Counted from the first letter of the stretch, positions 45,415 to 55,738 are shown. The stretch is DNA of 64,000 nucleotides from Aquimarina sp042434915 (GCF_042434915.1 NZ_CP170198.1:1178001-1242000), one strand, 5' to 3'. Program-made: numbers and translations. The notes: generated by a model from the letters alone, not told the origin.

Positions 45415-45479
45415 AGTATTTATTTTAAAGAAACTATCTCGATCCTTTTTTAAAGAACCGATAGTGACTAAGGTGTGAT

Positions 45480-47903
45480 TTAAAATTTATAGGTAAAATT
45501 GGCTAATAAAGTTCGAGGTTGTTGAGGAGTCAACGTTGTCCATCCTTTAAAATAGCTTTCATTTAATACATTATTAAGTTTAAGACCAATACGGTATTTT
45601 GAAGCTTGATAAAATACGCTACTGTTCATAATAGTATAGCTAGGGAGCGTAAATGTATCCCCAGAACCATATTCCATAATAGTATTTTCACTAGCTCCAT
45701 TAAAACCTACACCAACTCCAAAACCATCAAGCCTGCCATTTTGAAATTCATAATTAGCCCATATGTTATAAAGTGTTTCTGCACCGGCTTCTACTGGTCG
45801 TGTATTTTGAAGACTTGGATTATCCGTTTTTATAATTTCAGATTCATTATTACTAAAACCTCCTTTAATATTTAATCCACTGATAGGATTAGTACTAATT
45901 TCGATTTCGAAACCTTTACTTTCGATTTCTCCATCTTGAATTCTGTTGAATGGAGCATTGGGATCAATCATTACTTTATTAGAAACTTTAATGTCGTAAT
46001 AACTCAAGGTAGCCTTAAATCGATTATCAAAAAGATTTGCTTTAATACCAAACTCAAGTTGGTTTGCCTGTTCTGGTTCAAAGGTTTTTAAGGTTTGAGG
46101 TCCTGCTGATGGATCTCCAACTAGATCAGGTGCTACATTAGTAAAACCATTTTGATAGTTTGCAAAAATGGATAGTTTCTCTAGTATTGGTTGATATAGT
46201 AATCCAAATTTTGGAGATACTGCGGTTTGCTCAAAATTATCTTCACTACTAATAATATCCCCTTCATTTTCAAAGTGATCAAAACGCACACTTGCCATGG
46301 CAGTAAGCGTTGGTAAAATAGAAATAACATCAGAGATATAAGCACTGTATGTACTCGCTTTGGTTTTAAAATTATTGATAGGTTGGTTGCTTAAGGAAGC
46401 TAAAACACCTGCTTCGGTAAGAGGAAAAGGGACTACTTCTTCTTCGGGGGTTATAGGATTATCATTAGTAATAACTCCGTTTGGTTGAATATTTCCATAA
46501 AAAGCAAATGCAGTACTGTTATCCACCGAGGTAGTATGATAATAATCCAAGCCTGCTACAATTCGATTACGTAAATTAAATAGTTTAAAGTCTCCAATAA
46601 AATTTTGTTGTACATCTGTAGTATGTGTTTTCCCATTTTCCTTATTTATAAATCTGGTAAAAGTGTTAGGAGCGAGAATTCCATATTCGTATAAATAAGA
46701 ATAATAACCCGTAGAAGATGTATTACTTCTAGAAACAATTGTTTGAGATCTCCAAGCATCAGAAAGCTTATAATCCATTTCAATTCGGTAATTTGAAGAA
46801 GGATTTTTTAAGGTCAGATCATTAGATGTAAATGATAACTTAGTATTGTAACCCAGTTCTTCAACATTTGTAGATGCTGCAGGTGCTGCTCTGTTAAAAA
46901 ACAGGGACACAGGATTTGTTTGTTCGGCTTGTGTGATTTCGGCATAAACCGAAAAGGATAAATTATTAGTAACACGATAGGATAGGGAAGGAGCTACGAA
47001 AAATGATTTTCTAAAACCTGCATCTTGAAAGCTATCCTCGGTATGATACGCTGTATTTAGTCTAAAATAAATGTCATTATTTGTATCCAAAGCAGTATTA
47101 AAGTCCCCAGATAATATTGTTAATCCGTAAGAACCAGTAGTAAGAGCTATTTCACCCCCAAACCCTTTGTATGGTTTTTTGGTTACTGTATTGATAAGAC
47201 CACCATAAGAGGTAACAGAACTACCAAACAATGTTGCCGACGGACCTTTAATAACTTCAATACGTTCAATATTTGCAGCATTTATCGTTCCATTAGTTAA
47301 ACCAGGCATTCCATTTACAAGTTGTGGCTGTACATTAAAGCCTCTAATAGTATAATAGCCAGATCCATCACCACCACGGCCAGTAGCACTCCATAATTTG
47401 TCAACTCCTACTGCATTTTTGAGTGCATCATCAAAGGTTGTAACCAATTGAGCAACAAGTAAATCTGAAGGTATGGTAGTATAAACCTGTGTATTTTCAA
47501 GATCTTTTAATGGCAGTTTTGCGACATAGGCAGTTTCTTTACGTGAAAACTTATTTCTTCGTGTAGCGTTTAAAATTACTTCATCTAAAATTTCATTACC
47601 TTCATAGAGTATGATTGTTCCTAGGTTAGTACTATCGTTTGCAGCTATGGAAACTTGAATTTCCTTAGTTTTAAAACCTATATAAGATACTTGCACAGTA
47701 TAGTTACCAAGAGAAAGATTAGCTATTCTAAAATTACCATCGTTATCAGTTTGAGTACCAATAGTACCTTTTTTAATAATAACATTAACACCAGTTAGCG
47801 GCTGATTATCCAAATCTGTAACTTTTCCAATTAACTGATTAGTTTGTGTGAAGCCTTGCAATACTCCAAAAACTAAAAGAAAACACGTAAGTATTATTTT
47901 CAT
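45480..47903 (-). CDS. TonB-dependent siderophore receptor with CarboxypepD_reg-like domain
   Basis: 807 residues. Signal peptide (MKIILTCFLLVFGVLQGFTQ), CarboxypepD_reg-like domain (about 24-105; IGKVTDLDNQPLTGVNVIIK), plug (about 130-245; TIRGFNVQPQLVNGMPG; IERIEVIKGPSATLFGSSVT), then a 22-strand barrel ending in RTLLANFTYKF with a C-terminal Phe. The plug sequence GPSATLFG is of siderophore-receptor type. The operon with DUF3325, DUF3649 and PepSY supports ferric-siderophore uptake. The upstream region has a 14-bp inverted repeat which may be the iron operator. Confidence 0.9.
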   Translation of the reverse strand: MKIILTCFLLVFGVLQGFTQTNQLIGKVTDLDNQPLTGVNVIIKKGTIGTQTDNDGNFRIANLSLGNYTVQVSYIGFKTKEIQVSIAANDSTNLGTIILYEGNEILDEVILNATRRNKFSRKETAYVAKLPLKDLENTQVYTTIPSDLLVAQLVTTFDDALKNAVGVDKLWSATGRGGDGSGYYTIRGFNVQPQLVNGMPGLTNGTINAANIERIEVIKGPSATLFGSSVTSYGGLINTVTKKPYKGFGGEIALTTGSYGLTILSGDFNTALDTNNDIYFRLNTAYHTEDSFQDAGFRKSFFVAPSLSYRVTNNLSFSVYAEITQAEQTNPVSLFFNRAAPAASTNVEELGYNTKLSFTSNDLTLKNPSSNYRIEMDYKLSDAWRSQTIVSRSNTSSTGYYSYLYEYGILAPNTFTRFINKENGKTHTTDVQQNFIGDFKLFNLRNRIVAGLDYYHTTSVDNSTAFAFYGNIQPNGVITNDNPITPEEEVVPFPLTEAGVLASLSNQPINNFKTKASTYSAYISDVISILPTLTAMASVRFDHFENEGDIISSEDNFEQTAVSPKFGLLYQPILEKLSIFANYQNGFTNVAPDLVGDPSAGPQTLKTFEPEQANQLEFGIKANLFDNRFKATLSYYDIKVSNKVMIDPNAPFNRIQDGEIESKGFEIEISTNPISGLNIKGGFSNNESEIIKTDNPSLQNTRPVEAGAETLYNIWANYEFQNGRLDGFGVGVGFNGASENTIMEYGSGDTFTLPSYTIMNSSVFYQASKYRIGLKLNNVLNESYFKGWTTLTPQQPRTLLANFTYKF

Positions 47904-47907
47904 TATC

Positions 47908-48004
47908 CTTATTTAGATTTATTTAATATAGGGTTGTTATTCGCTGCCAAAAATAAAACAGCTAATCTTATAAAACAACTTTAAGTAGATTAAATCTAAA
48001 TAAG
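47908..48004 (-). promoter_or_regulatory. candidate iron-regulatory region with 14-bp inverted repeat
   Basis: CTTATTTAGATTTA at 47908-47921 and its exact complement at 47991-48004 bracket the 5' region of the receptor operon. The distal copy lies in a second palindrome TAGATTTAATCTA. The AT-rich TTATTTAGATTTA core resembles Fur-type sites of Bacteroidota, which I recall only loosely. The proximal copy is next to the start codon (4 bp upstream), so it could also occlude translation by forming a stem. Confidence 0.45.
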
Positions 48005-48182
48005 AATAGTAATTTTAGTATCATTTATGTGTCGAATATCTATATACAACGCCTAAAAAGATAGATTATCATTTAAAGGAAGGTTGATGTTATCTAGTAC
48101 GTTAACATGAATCACTATAAAATCCGCACAAATATTGTTAAACAACTAATTATACTACAACTACATTATAATTTAACGCTAA

Positions 48183-49211
48183 TTAATAACTTGTAGATTC
48201 TCGTTGTATAAGTTTTGTAGTGAGCTCTATAGTTTTGGGTGTGTAGGTCTTATTCTTTTTTCTTGAATTGATTTCTTTATATAAACGTTTGAACGCTGTC
48301 TTTCCCATTTCGAATCCTGGTTGATCGATGGTGGTAAGTGACGGAGTTATTGCAGAAGACATAAACCAATTACTAAAGCCTACAATCGCAATTTCGTCAG
48401 GGATCTTAATTCCCAATCTATTAAATTCTGAAATGGCTCCTACAGCTACCAAATCAGTATTGATAAAAACACCATCTACATTAGTATGATCTTTTAGTAA
48501 TTTTGATGCATTATTTTTACCTTCTTCAAAGCTCTTATCGCCACATTCACATATATATACCAAAGAAGGATCATATAGCATATTATTGTCTTCTAATGCT
48601 TTTTTATACCCTAAAAATCTATCGATAGAATTTTGTGGTAATAGAGGCCCCCTAAAATGGGCTATTCGTTTGCAACCGGTATCTATAAGGTGTTGTGTTG
48701 CCATATAAGCAGCATTGATATCATTGATAACAACTTTAGAACATTGCACTAACTTTGCAATTTTGTCAAACATGACCAAAGGTTTTTCTTGCGCTATAAT
48801 TTCGTTTAAATGATTAAAATTAGCAGTCCCGTTGGCAAGAGAAATTAAAATCCCGTCCACTCGCTGACTCATTAAAAGATCGATTTGTTTTTTTTCTAAC
48901 TCGTAACTCTCGTTGGATTGTAAAATAATTACTAAATAGCCTTTTTTTTCGGCTTGTGAAACAATCCCTTTAATGACACTTGAAAAAAAGTGATGAACTA
49001 TTTCTGGAATGATCAACCCAATTGTTTTAGACTCTTTTGTTCTAAGGTTTACAGCAAAAGTATTGGGTTTATAGTTTAATATTTTTGCGTATTCTCTTAC
49101 TAATCTTTTTGTTTTCTTGCTAACATCTGGATAATCTTTTAAAGCTTTCGATACGGTAGTTACAGAAATATTTAAATGTTCTGCAATTTGTTTAAGAGTG
49201 ACAGGTTTCAT
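48183..49211 (-). CDS. LacI family transcriptional regulator of the sucrose-type locus
   Basis: 342 residues. The HTH at about 3-50 (VTLKQIAEHLNISVTTVSKALKD) and the hinge (KTKRLVREYAKILNYKPN) are followed by a periplasmic-binding-like sugar domain. It is divergent from the TonB receptor gene, and two palindromic operators lie between them. Predicted to repress the locus until a sugar or its product is present. The C-terminus (ELTTKLIQRESTSY) is normal. Confidence 0.92.
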   Translation of the reverse strand: MKPVTLKQIAEHLNISVTTVSKALKDYPDVSKKTKRLVREYAKILNYKPNTFAVNLRTKESKTIGLIIPEIVHHFFSSVIKGIVSQAEKKGYLVIILQSNESYELEKKQIDLLMSQRVDGILISLANGTANFNHLNEIIAQEKPLVMFDKIAKLVQCSKVVINDINAAYMATQHLIDTGCKRIAHFRGPLLPQNSIDRFLGYKKALEDNNMLYDPSLVYICECGDKSFEEGKNNASKLLKDHTNVDGVFINTDLVAVGAISEFNRLGIKIPDEIAIVGFSNWFMSSAITPSLTTIDQPGFEMGKTAFKRLYKEINSRKKNKTYTPKTIELTTKLIQRESTSY

Positions 49212-49256
49212 CGATGGATACTTTTATATAGTAAATTTAGAAAGAAAAAATTAAAA

Positions 49257-49293
49257 CGAAAACGTTTTCGATATAAACGAAAACGTTTTCGTT
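49257..49293. promoter_or_regulatory. twin LacI-type operators
   Basis: Two perfect CGAAAACGTTTTCG palindromes (49257-49270 and 49278-49291) whose centres lie exactly 21 bp apart, two helical turns. The second extends to an 18-bp palindrome, AACGAAAACGTTTTCGTT. They lie between the divergent LacI and TonB receptor genes and fit cooperative LacI-family binding. Confidence 0.85.
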
Positions 49294-49376
49294 GAAATAT
49301 TCTCATTTTATAAACATTCATTTTACTAATTTGATTAAAAATTCAACATAGTTTTAACAATCACACTTTAAAAATC

Positions 49377-51995
49377 ATGATGAAACTAACAAAATTTAAG
49401 CTTGCTTGGTTGCTTCCGGTTTTCCTTTACGCATCGACTTTGGTAGCACAATCAACTATTTCTGGTCATATTAAAGATCAAAATAATACCCCCCTCATTG
49501 GAGTAAATGTTTATTTGGAAGGTACTAACAATGGTGCTATGACTGATACCGAGGGGAACTATATGATAGACAATGTAGTCGATGGAGAGTATCTTTTAAA
49601 AGCCACCTACATGGGATTTAAACCGTATGAGAGGCAATTGGTAATGCAAGGTGAACCTGTTACGCTAAGTTTTCAAATGGAAGAAGATTTAGAGTCTTTG
49701 GATGAAATCATTCTTACGGGAGTTGTGAATCCGAGTTCCAAAATTGAATCTAGTATTTCACTAACGAGTTTAAAAGCAAAGAATATTTCGCAAACCGTAC
49801 CACGTTCTACGGCAGAAATTTTTAGAACAATTCCTGGGATACGGTCAGAATCTTCTGGTGGTGAAGGTAATGCAAATATTGCAGTAAGAGGTGTACCTAT
49901 TTCATCGGGGGGATCTAAATATGTACAACTACAAGAAGATGGCTTACCGGTCCTACTTTTTGGAGATATTTCTTTTGGTACCGCAGATATATTTTCAAGA
50001 TTTGATTATAACGTATCAAGAATTGAAGCAATTCGAGGTGGCTCTGCATCGACACTTACTTCAAATGCTCCTGGAGGTGTTCTAAATATTATTAGTAAAA
50101 CAGGAAAAAAACAAGGTGGGGCGATAGGTACAACCATTGGATTAGATTATGATACTTTTAGAACTGATTTTGACTATGGTACAACCATTGGAAATGATTT
50201 GTATGTACATCTGGGAGGATTTTACAGAGTAGGCGAGGGAATAAGAAGTACCGGTTTTACTGCAAATAATGGAGGTCAATTTAAAATAAGTTTGCTTAAG
50301 GAATTCGAAAATGGTTATGTACGTGTTTATTCTAAGTATTTAAATGATAGAACCGCTGCATTTTTACCAATGCCATTACAAGTGACAGGCACTAATAGTG
50401 ACCCAGATTGGGACAATGCTCCAAATTTTGATGCTACAAATGGATCTTTGCATACAACAAATTTAACCCAGACTGTAGGTTTGGGAGCAGATGGTGAATT
50501 AAGAAGAGGTAACGTGACCGATGGAATGCATCCAATATCAACATCTTTAGGGTTTGAAGCTTCTTTTGAACTGGCTAATCAGTGGAAAATTAAGAATAAT
50601 GGTCGTTTTTCACTTAACAAAGGTAGTTTTGTGTCTCCTTTTCCGTCCGAAATTGGAACGGCTTCGGCTATAGCTACTTCCTTCGCACCTGATGCTCAAT
50701 TACAATTTACAGATGGTACAGCGGTCAATGCAAACAGCCTTGTAGCAAGAATTCACATGTTTGATGTAACTTTAAATAACTTCAATAATTTTGTAAACGA
50801 TTTCAAATTATCAAAATCTTTTGAGACTATTAACGTAACACTTGGATATTTTAAAGCTATTCAAAATATTTCTATGTCATGGTTATGGAACTCATATTTA
50901 CAAGAAGTCAATGATGATAACGCAAGGTTAATTAATGTAATTGATGGCACCAATACTAATCTAAGTCAAAATGGGCTTTATGCATACGGAACGCCTTTTT
51001 GGGGTAATTGCTGTAACAGAAATTATGATACTCAATATAATGTCTCGGCACCCTATGCTAATCTCACGATTGAAATAGCAGATGCATTTACAATTGATGC
51101 AAGTGCCAGATATGATTTAGGAAGAGTAGATGGATCTTTTGCAGGTACAGTACAAACTCAATTTGATATAAACAATGATGGTATAATCTCTCAACCAGAA
51201 CAGAGTGTATCGGCAATTGATAATGCCAACTCCACGGCTGTTAATTACGAATATGATTACTTTTCTTATTCTTTAGGTTTAAATTATAAAATAAATAAAA
51301 GACAATCCTTATTTACTAGAATTAGTAAAGGTGCATCTGCCAAAGCCGATCGCATATTATTTGCAGATTTAAATTATCAAGATGGCGAGGCTATAAATTC
51401 TTTAGATTTTATAGAGCAATTAGAGGCTGGATACAAAAGAGGTTTTAATAATGGTGCCTTGTATGCCACTATTTTTCACGCAAAAACTTCAGAAGAGGGT
51501 GGTTTTGAGGCCACCTCTAATAGTATCATCGAGAATGATTATAAATCTTATGGAATTGAATTAGAAGGATTCTATACTATTTCCAATGTTAATCTTAGAG
51601 GTGCTGTTACCTATACGAAAGCCGAAATAGATTCTGGAGATAATGAAGGTAACACGCCACGAAGACAGCCCGATCTCATCTATAATTTTATCCCTTCCTA
51701 TAATTTTGGTAAAGAAAAACAAAACGCTATAGGAATCAATTTTGTTGGACAAACAAAAGCATATGCGCAAGATTCTAACGAATTGATTATGCCAGGTTTT
51801 GTGATGATTAATGGATTCGCAAATATTGGGATTACGAAATCTTTAAATGCAAATATATCGGTTAATAATATTTTTGATACAATTGGTATTACAGAGGTCG
51901 AAGAGGGTAGTATTGTAGAAAACCAAACTAATTATGTAAGAGCAAGACCTTTGCCAGGTCGGTCTATGACGCTAGGCTTACAATATAAATTTTAG
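49377..51995 (+). CDS. TonB-dependent receptor, sucrose-type sugar uptake
   Basis: 872 residues. Signal peptide (MKLTKFKLAWLLPVFLYAST), CarboxypepD_reg-like domain (about 28-105; SGHIKDQNNTPLIGVNVYLE), a plug with TVPRSTAEIFRTIPGIRS and RIEAIRGGSASTLTSNAPGG, then a barrel ending in SMTLGLQYKF. No SusD-type partner follows, and the length is below that of typical SusC proteins. It starts 83 bp after the LacI operators and heads an operon with an MFS transporter and an invertase, so I infer sucrose or a related oligosaccharide as substrate. Confidence 0.88.
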   Translation: MMKLTKFKLAWLLPVFLYASTLVAQSTISGHIKDQNNTPLIGVNVYLEGTNNGAMTDTEGNYMIDNVVDGEYLLKATYMGFKPYERQLVMQGEPVTLSFQMEEDLESLDEIILTGVVNPSSKIESSISLTSLKAKNISQTVPRSTAEIFRTIPGIRSESSGGEGNANIAVRGVPISSGGSKYVQLQEDGLPVLLFGDISFGTADIFSRFDYNVSRIEAIRGGSASTLTSNAPGGVLNIISKTGKKQGGAIGTTIGLDYDTFRTDFDYGTTIGNDLYVHLGGFYRVGEGIRSTGFTANNGGQFKISLLKEFENGYVRVYSKYLNDRTAAFLPMPLQVTGTNSDPDWDNAPNFDATNGSLHTTNLTQTVGLGADGELRRGNVTDGMHPISTSLGFEASFELANQWKIKNNGRFSLNKGSFVSPFPSEIGTASAIATSFAPDAQLQFTDGTAVNANSLVARIHMFDVTLNNFNNFVNDFKLSKSFETINVTLGYFKAIQNISMSWLWNSYLQEVNDDNARLINVIDGTNTNLSQNGLYAYGTPFWGNCCNRNYDTQYNVSAPYANLTIEIADAFTIDASARYDLGRVDGSFAGTVQTQFDINNDGIISQPEQSVSAIDNANSTAVNYEYDYFSYSLGLNYKINKRQSLFTRISKGASAKADRILFADLNYQDGEAINSLDFIEQLEAGYKRGFNNGALYATIFHAKTSEEGGFEATSNSIIENDYKSYGIELEGFYTISNVNLRGAVTYTKAEIDSGDNEGNTPRRQPDLIYNFIPSYNFGKEKQNAIGINFVGQTKAYAQDSNELIMPGFVMINGFANIGITKSLNANISVNNIFDTIGITEVEEGSIVENQTNYVRARPLPGRSMTLGLQYKF

Positions 51996-52150
51996 CAAAA
52001 ATTCCACGTCATTTTTTAAAAAATCGCTGGTATGTATAAGTTGGGGTTTCAAATTATCATTTTACCAGTAAGTAGTAGATTAGATAGTTTGGATGAACAA
52101 TCCATTATATAGCTAGTAAAGTCTGAAATCAAAAATTTAAAACCATCTAA

Positions 52151-53449
52151 ATGAACAAAAAAATAAAATTAAGTTTTTGGAACATTTGGAATATGAACAT
52201 TGGTTTTTTTGGAATCCAATATAGTTTTGGTTTGCAACAGAGTGCTGTGAACCCTATTTACGATTTTTTAGGCGCCGCTCCAGATGAAATTCCATTACTC
52301 AACTTGGCAGGTCCTGTTACGGGTTTACTTGTACAACCAATTATAGGCGCCTTAAGTGATAAAACATGGCATCCCAAATTTGGACGTCGTAAACCCTATT
52401 TTTTTATAGGAGCTTTGTTATGCAGTCTTTGTTTACTTGCTTTTCCATTTAGTAGTTCATTATGGATGGCAGCAGGTTTATTGTGGATTTTGGATGCAGG
52501 AAATAATACAGCTATGGAGCCTTATAGAGCTTTTGTTGTTGATAAGCTAGACGAAGAACAACAGCCACTAGGATTTCAAATGCAAAGTTTTTTTACGGGT
52601 TTGGGTCAAACTTTGGCAAATGTATCACTCTTTATCTTTCCTTTAATTTTTATTGGAAAAACTGGAGCATTGCCTACTTGGGTATACGCTTCCTTCTTTT
52701 TAGGAGCAGTTTGTTCTATAGGTTCAATTTTATGGACATTAAAAACAACTTCAGAAATACCACCCACAAAGAAAGAATTAGCTCTTTTAAAGTCTAAAGA
52801 TGAAAGTTTTTTTCAACCTTTACTTGAAATATTCTATGCTATTGCAGACATGCCAAAAGTTATGTGGCAATTAGCATTAGTATATCTTTTTCAGTGGTAT
52901 GCTCTTTTTTGCTATTGGCAAAATTCATCTAAGAGTATTGCACTGTCTGTATGGGATGCTACACCCAAAAGCGATCCAGACCTCTATGAGTTAGCTGTAA
53001 GTTGGACGGGGCTGGTTAATGGGTGGTATAATATTGTTACATTTCTCACTGCATTTGCATTAGCAGGTTTAGCAAAAATGTATAATGCAAAAAGTGTTCA
53101 TTTTGCATGCCTACTTCTGGCAGCTTTGGGATTTTTAGCATTTCCAAATATTCATGATAAATATATATTATTTATTGCAATCACAGGGTTTGGTATTGGT
53201 TGGGCAAGTATGATGGGCATACCATATTTAATGGTAGTTGCTGCTATTCCAAAAGAGCGTTATGGTGTTTATATGGGCATCATCAACATGATGATTGTTA
53301 TTCCCATGATTATACAAAATATTTCGTTCGGATATATCTTAAAGAATTTTTTGAATAATGATCCTCGCAATGCTATAACTTTTGCAGGGATTCTTTTAGT
53401 ACTAAGTGCTATTTGTACTTTATTTATAAAATCGAAAAAAACAACATAG
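52151..53449 (+). CDS. SLC45-like MFS sugar transporter
   Basis: 432 residues with twelve TM helices. The start (SFWNIWNMNIGFFGIQYSFG), GLLVQPIIGALSDKTWHPKF and GRRKPYFFIGALLC are typical of the SLC45/sucrose-transporter-like MFS group. The loop between TM2 and TM3 (GALSDKTWHPKFGRRKPYF) is the conserved MFS motif A. Predicted proton-coupled import of intact disaccharide. It is followed 5 bp later by the invertase gene. Confidence 0.88.
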   Translation: MNKKIKLSFWNIWNMNIGFFGIQYSFGLQQSAVNPIYDFLGAAPDEIPLLNLAGPVTGLLVQPIIGALSDKTWHPKFGRRKPYFFIGALLCSLCLLAFPFSSSLWMAAGLLWILDAGNNTAMEPYRAFVVDKLDEEQQPLGFQMQSFFTGLGQTLANVSLFIFPLIFIGKTGALPTWVYASFFLGAVCSIGSILWTLKTTSEIPPTKKELALLKSKDESFFQPLLEIFYAIADMPKVMWQLALVYLFQWYALFCYWQNSSKSIALSVWDATPKSDPDLYELAVSWTGLVNGWYNIVTFLTAFALAGLAKMYNAKSVHFACLLLAALGFLAFPNIHDKYILFIAITGFGIGWASMMGIPYLMVVAAIPKERYGVYMGIINMMIVIPMIIQNISFGYILKNFLNNDPRNAITFAGILLVLSAICTLFIKSKKTT

Positions 53450-53454
53450 TACAT

Positions 53455-54630
53455 ATGATGAACTCTATTTCTTATAAGAAGGCATTGGAACTACTTCAAA
53501 ACGTTTCTACACCTCATGGTTTTTTGGCAAGTTCTGAAGATACTGCAAATTATCAAAGAATTTGGGCGCGGGATGGTGTTATCTGTGGACTTGCATCACT
53601 TTTGGATGGTGATTTACAGCTCATAAATACTTTTAAAAATACCTTATTAACGTTGGCGAATTATCAGCATCCGCTTGGCCACATTCCGTCCAATGTTTTT
53701 TTTAGTGAGAAACAGAAAACAGAACTTAGTTATGGAGGTTTGGCAGGTCGCGTAGATACTATTTCGTGGTTTATTATTGGAGTATGTAATTATAGTGCTA
53801 TACAAAAAGATGCATCTTTTTTAGAACAGATGCTACCCCATATCGAAAAAGGCTTACAATTGTTAGAAGCTTGGGAATTTAATAACAATCATCTTGTATA
53901 CGTTCCTAGATCTGGTAACTGGGCAGATGAATATATAACTGAAGGACATACTTTTTATGACCAAGTACTACGAATATGGGCATTACGATGTGTACAATCG
54001 TTACGACCCTCCAATAAATTAGAAGATAAAATAGCACATATTACAGCCATAGTTGATGGAAATTATAAATCAGGAAACTTTAAAACACCCTATCATCCCA
54101 AGGCATATACTACTTTAACTAATTCTAATTATTGGGCGGCTTCTATAAATCCATCAGGATATCAAACGATGTATGATGCCTTTGGCAATTCACTCGCTTT
54201 GTTATTAGACCTGGGAACTAATGAGTTTCAAAGTAAAGTCATAGCATATTCAGAAAAGTTAAGAGAAAGTTTAGCTATGAAGCTACTTCCAGCATTTTGG
54301 GATCCCATTACTGAAAAATGTGAAGAATGGAAATTATTGGTAGGCAATTGCAAATATGAATTTAGAAATTATCCATATGAGTTTCATAATGGTGGTACTT
54401 GGCAAATGGTAAACGGATTTTATGGTATTGGAGTATTTAAATACAAGCCTGAAATATCTAAAGAAGTTCTTGTTCATATAAGCCGATTAAATTCGGAACA
54501 ATCGTATGGGTTTTACGAGAATTTTCATACGATTACCCAAAAAGCGATAGGGACCAAATATTGCAGTTGGAGCGCTGCTGCAGAAATAATATTAACACAA
54601 TATAGTAACGGTAAAAAATTTTTGATTTGA
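53455..54630 (+). CDS. GH100-like invertase
   Basis: 392 residues from the first of two ATGs (MMNSISYKKALELL). It has an (alpha/alpha)6 layout. RIWARDGVICGLASLL (D in the catalytic region) and SGNWADEYITEGHTFYDQ, plus GGTWQMVNGFYGIG near the end, match the GH100 neutral/alkaline invertase group. Predicted to hydrolyse sucrose to glucose and fructose in the cytoplasm, as there is no signal peptide. It sits between an SLC45-like transporter and a PfkB kinase. Assignment is by fold motifs and context; amylo-alpha-glucosidase is an alternative. Confidence 0.75.
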   Translation: MMNSISYKKALELLQNVSTPHGFLASSEDTANYQRIWARDGVICGLASLLDGDLQLINTFKNTLLTLANYQHPLGHIPSNVFFSEKQKTELSYGGLAGRVDTISWFIIGVCNYSAIQKDASFLEQMLPHIEKGLQLLEAWEFNNNHLVYVPRSGNWADEYITEGHTFYDQVLRIWALRCVQSLRPSNKLEDKIAHITAIVDGNYKSGNFKTPYHPKAYTTLTNSNYWAASINPSGYQTMYDAFGNSLALLLDLGTNEFQSKVIAYSEKLRESLAMKLLPAFWDPITEKCEEWKLLVGNCKYEFRNYPYEFHNGGTWQMVNGFYGIGVFKYKPEISKEVLVHISRLNSEQSYGFYENFHTITQKAIGTKYCSWSAAAEIILTQYSNGKKFLI

Positions 54631-55571
54631 ATTTAACTAACATCATAGATATAATTTGTATTGGCGAGACTTTAATAGATTTTATTGGTCATCAAAAGGG
54701 GGTACAATTGAATAATACAAAAGATTATCATAGATATTTAGGCGGATCCCCTACAAATGTAGCAATGAATCTAGCTCGATTGGGTTTAAAACCTGCACTA
54801 ATAGCATCTGTCGGAAATGATGGTTTTGGTGACTATATTTTTCAACGGGTTGGGGAGGCTAGAGTGAGTGCACAATATATCAAGCGAAACAATCAGTTGC
54901 CTACGAGTACTGTTTTCGTATCTAGATCTACTGGAACACCTGATTTCATAGCCTATCGTGCAGCAGATTCTTTGATTACCGAAGATCAAGTTCCCGTAGA
55001 GATATTATCTCATGCACAAGTATATCATACTACTTGTTTTGCATTAAGCAAACAACCAGCGCGCAATACTATTTTAAATAAAGCTAAAGAAGCTTATGAT
55101 TTGGGATGTAAGCTTAGCATTGATTTAAATTATTCAGAAAAAATTTGGAAAGAAACCGATGAAGCAATTAAAGTTATTAAGAAATATTGTTCATACAATC
55201 CTTTAGTCAAACTAAGCAAAGATGATATGAACCGTTTGTTTGGTTATAAAATTAGTATAAATGAGGTATTTGATTTTTTTCATAAAAATGGTGTTGATAT
55301 TGTATGCCTTACGCTGGGAGAAGAAGGTGTGATTCTTTCTCAGAAAGGTAAACCCAAAATTAGTAAACCAGCGATAAAAATCGCTGAAGTAGTCGATACA
55401 ACAGGAGCTGGTGATGCATTTTGGAGTGGATTTTTATTTGCTTACATAAAAAGGCAACCGATAGAGAAATGCTTAATAACAGCACTCAAACTTGCTGCAT
55501 TAAAATTGCAAAACGTTGGTCGCTTACCCGATAGTATAAAAAGTATAGCGCAACTATTAGCGTATAAGTAG
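54627..55571 (+). CDS. PfkB family carbohydrate kinase, likely fructokinase
   Basis: 314 residues. The start is TTG at 54627 (MNLTNIIDIICIGETLIDFI), overlapping the invertase stop by 4 bp; no ATG is available. The N-terminal GGSPTNVAMNLARLG (about 31-45) and the C-terminal DTTGAGDAFWSGFL (catalytic Asp and anion hole) define the PfkB/ribokinase fold. In this setting it would phosphorylate fructose. The kinase is the last gene of the operon; the rest of the route is not in the window. Confidence 0.88.
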   Translation: MNLTNIIDIICIGETLIDFIGHQKGVQLNNTKDYHRYLGGSPTNVAMNLARLGLKPALIASVGNDGFGDYIFQRVGEARVSAQYIKRNNQLPTSTVFVSRSTGTPDFIAYRAADSLITEDQVPVEILSHAQVYHTTCFALSKQPARNTILNKAKEAYDLGCKLSIDLNYSEKIWKETDEAIKVIKKYCSYNPLVKLSKDDMNRLFGYKISINEVFDFFHKNGVDIVCLTLGEEGVILSQKGKPKISKPAIKIAEVVDTTGAGDAFWSGFLFAYIKRQPIEKCLITALKLAALKLQNVGRLPDSIKSIAQLLAYK

Positions 55572-55738
55572 TCATGCTAAGTATTATTATAACCCATACT
55601 ATTATACTATACTAGTAGGAAGTTATATATATAAATTTACCGACGATACTTAAGAAAGATCTAGATCAATTTTTAAAATAAAACTCTTTAAAAATCAGAT
55701 TAATAGTGATATTGCTATGTAAGTTCGAAGTATTAACG

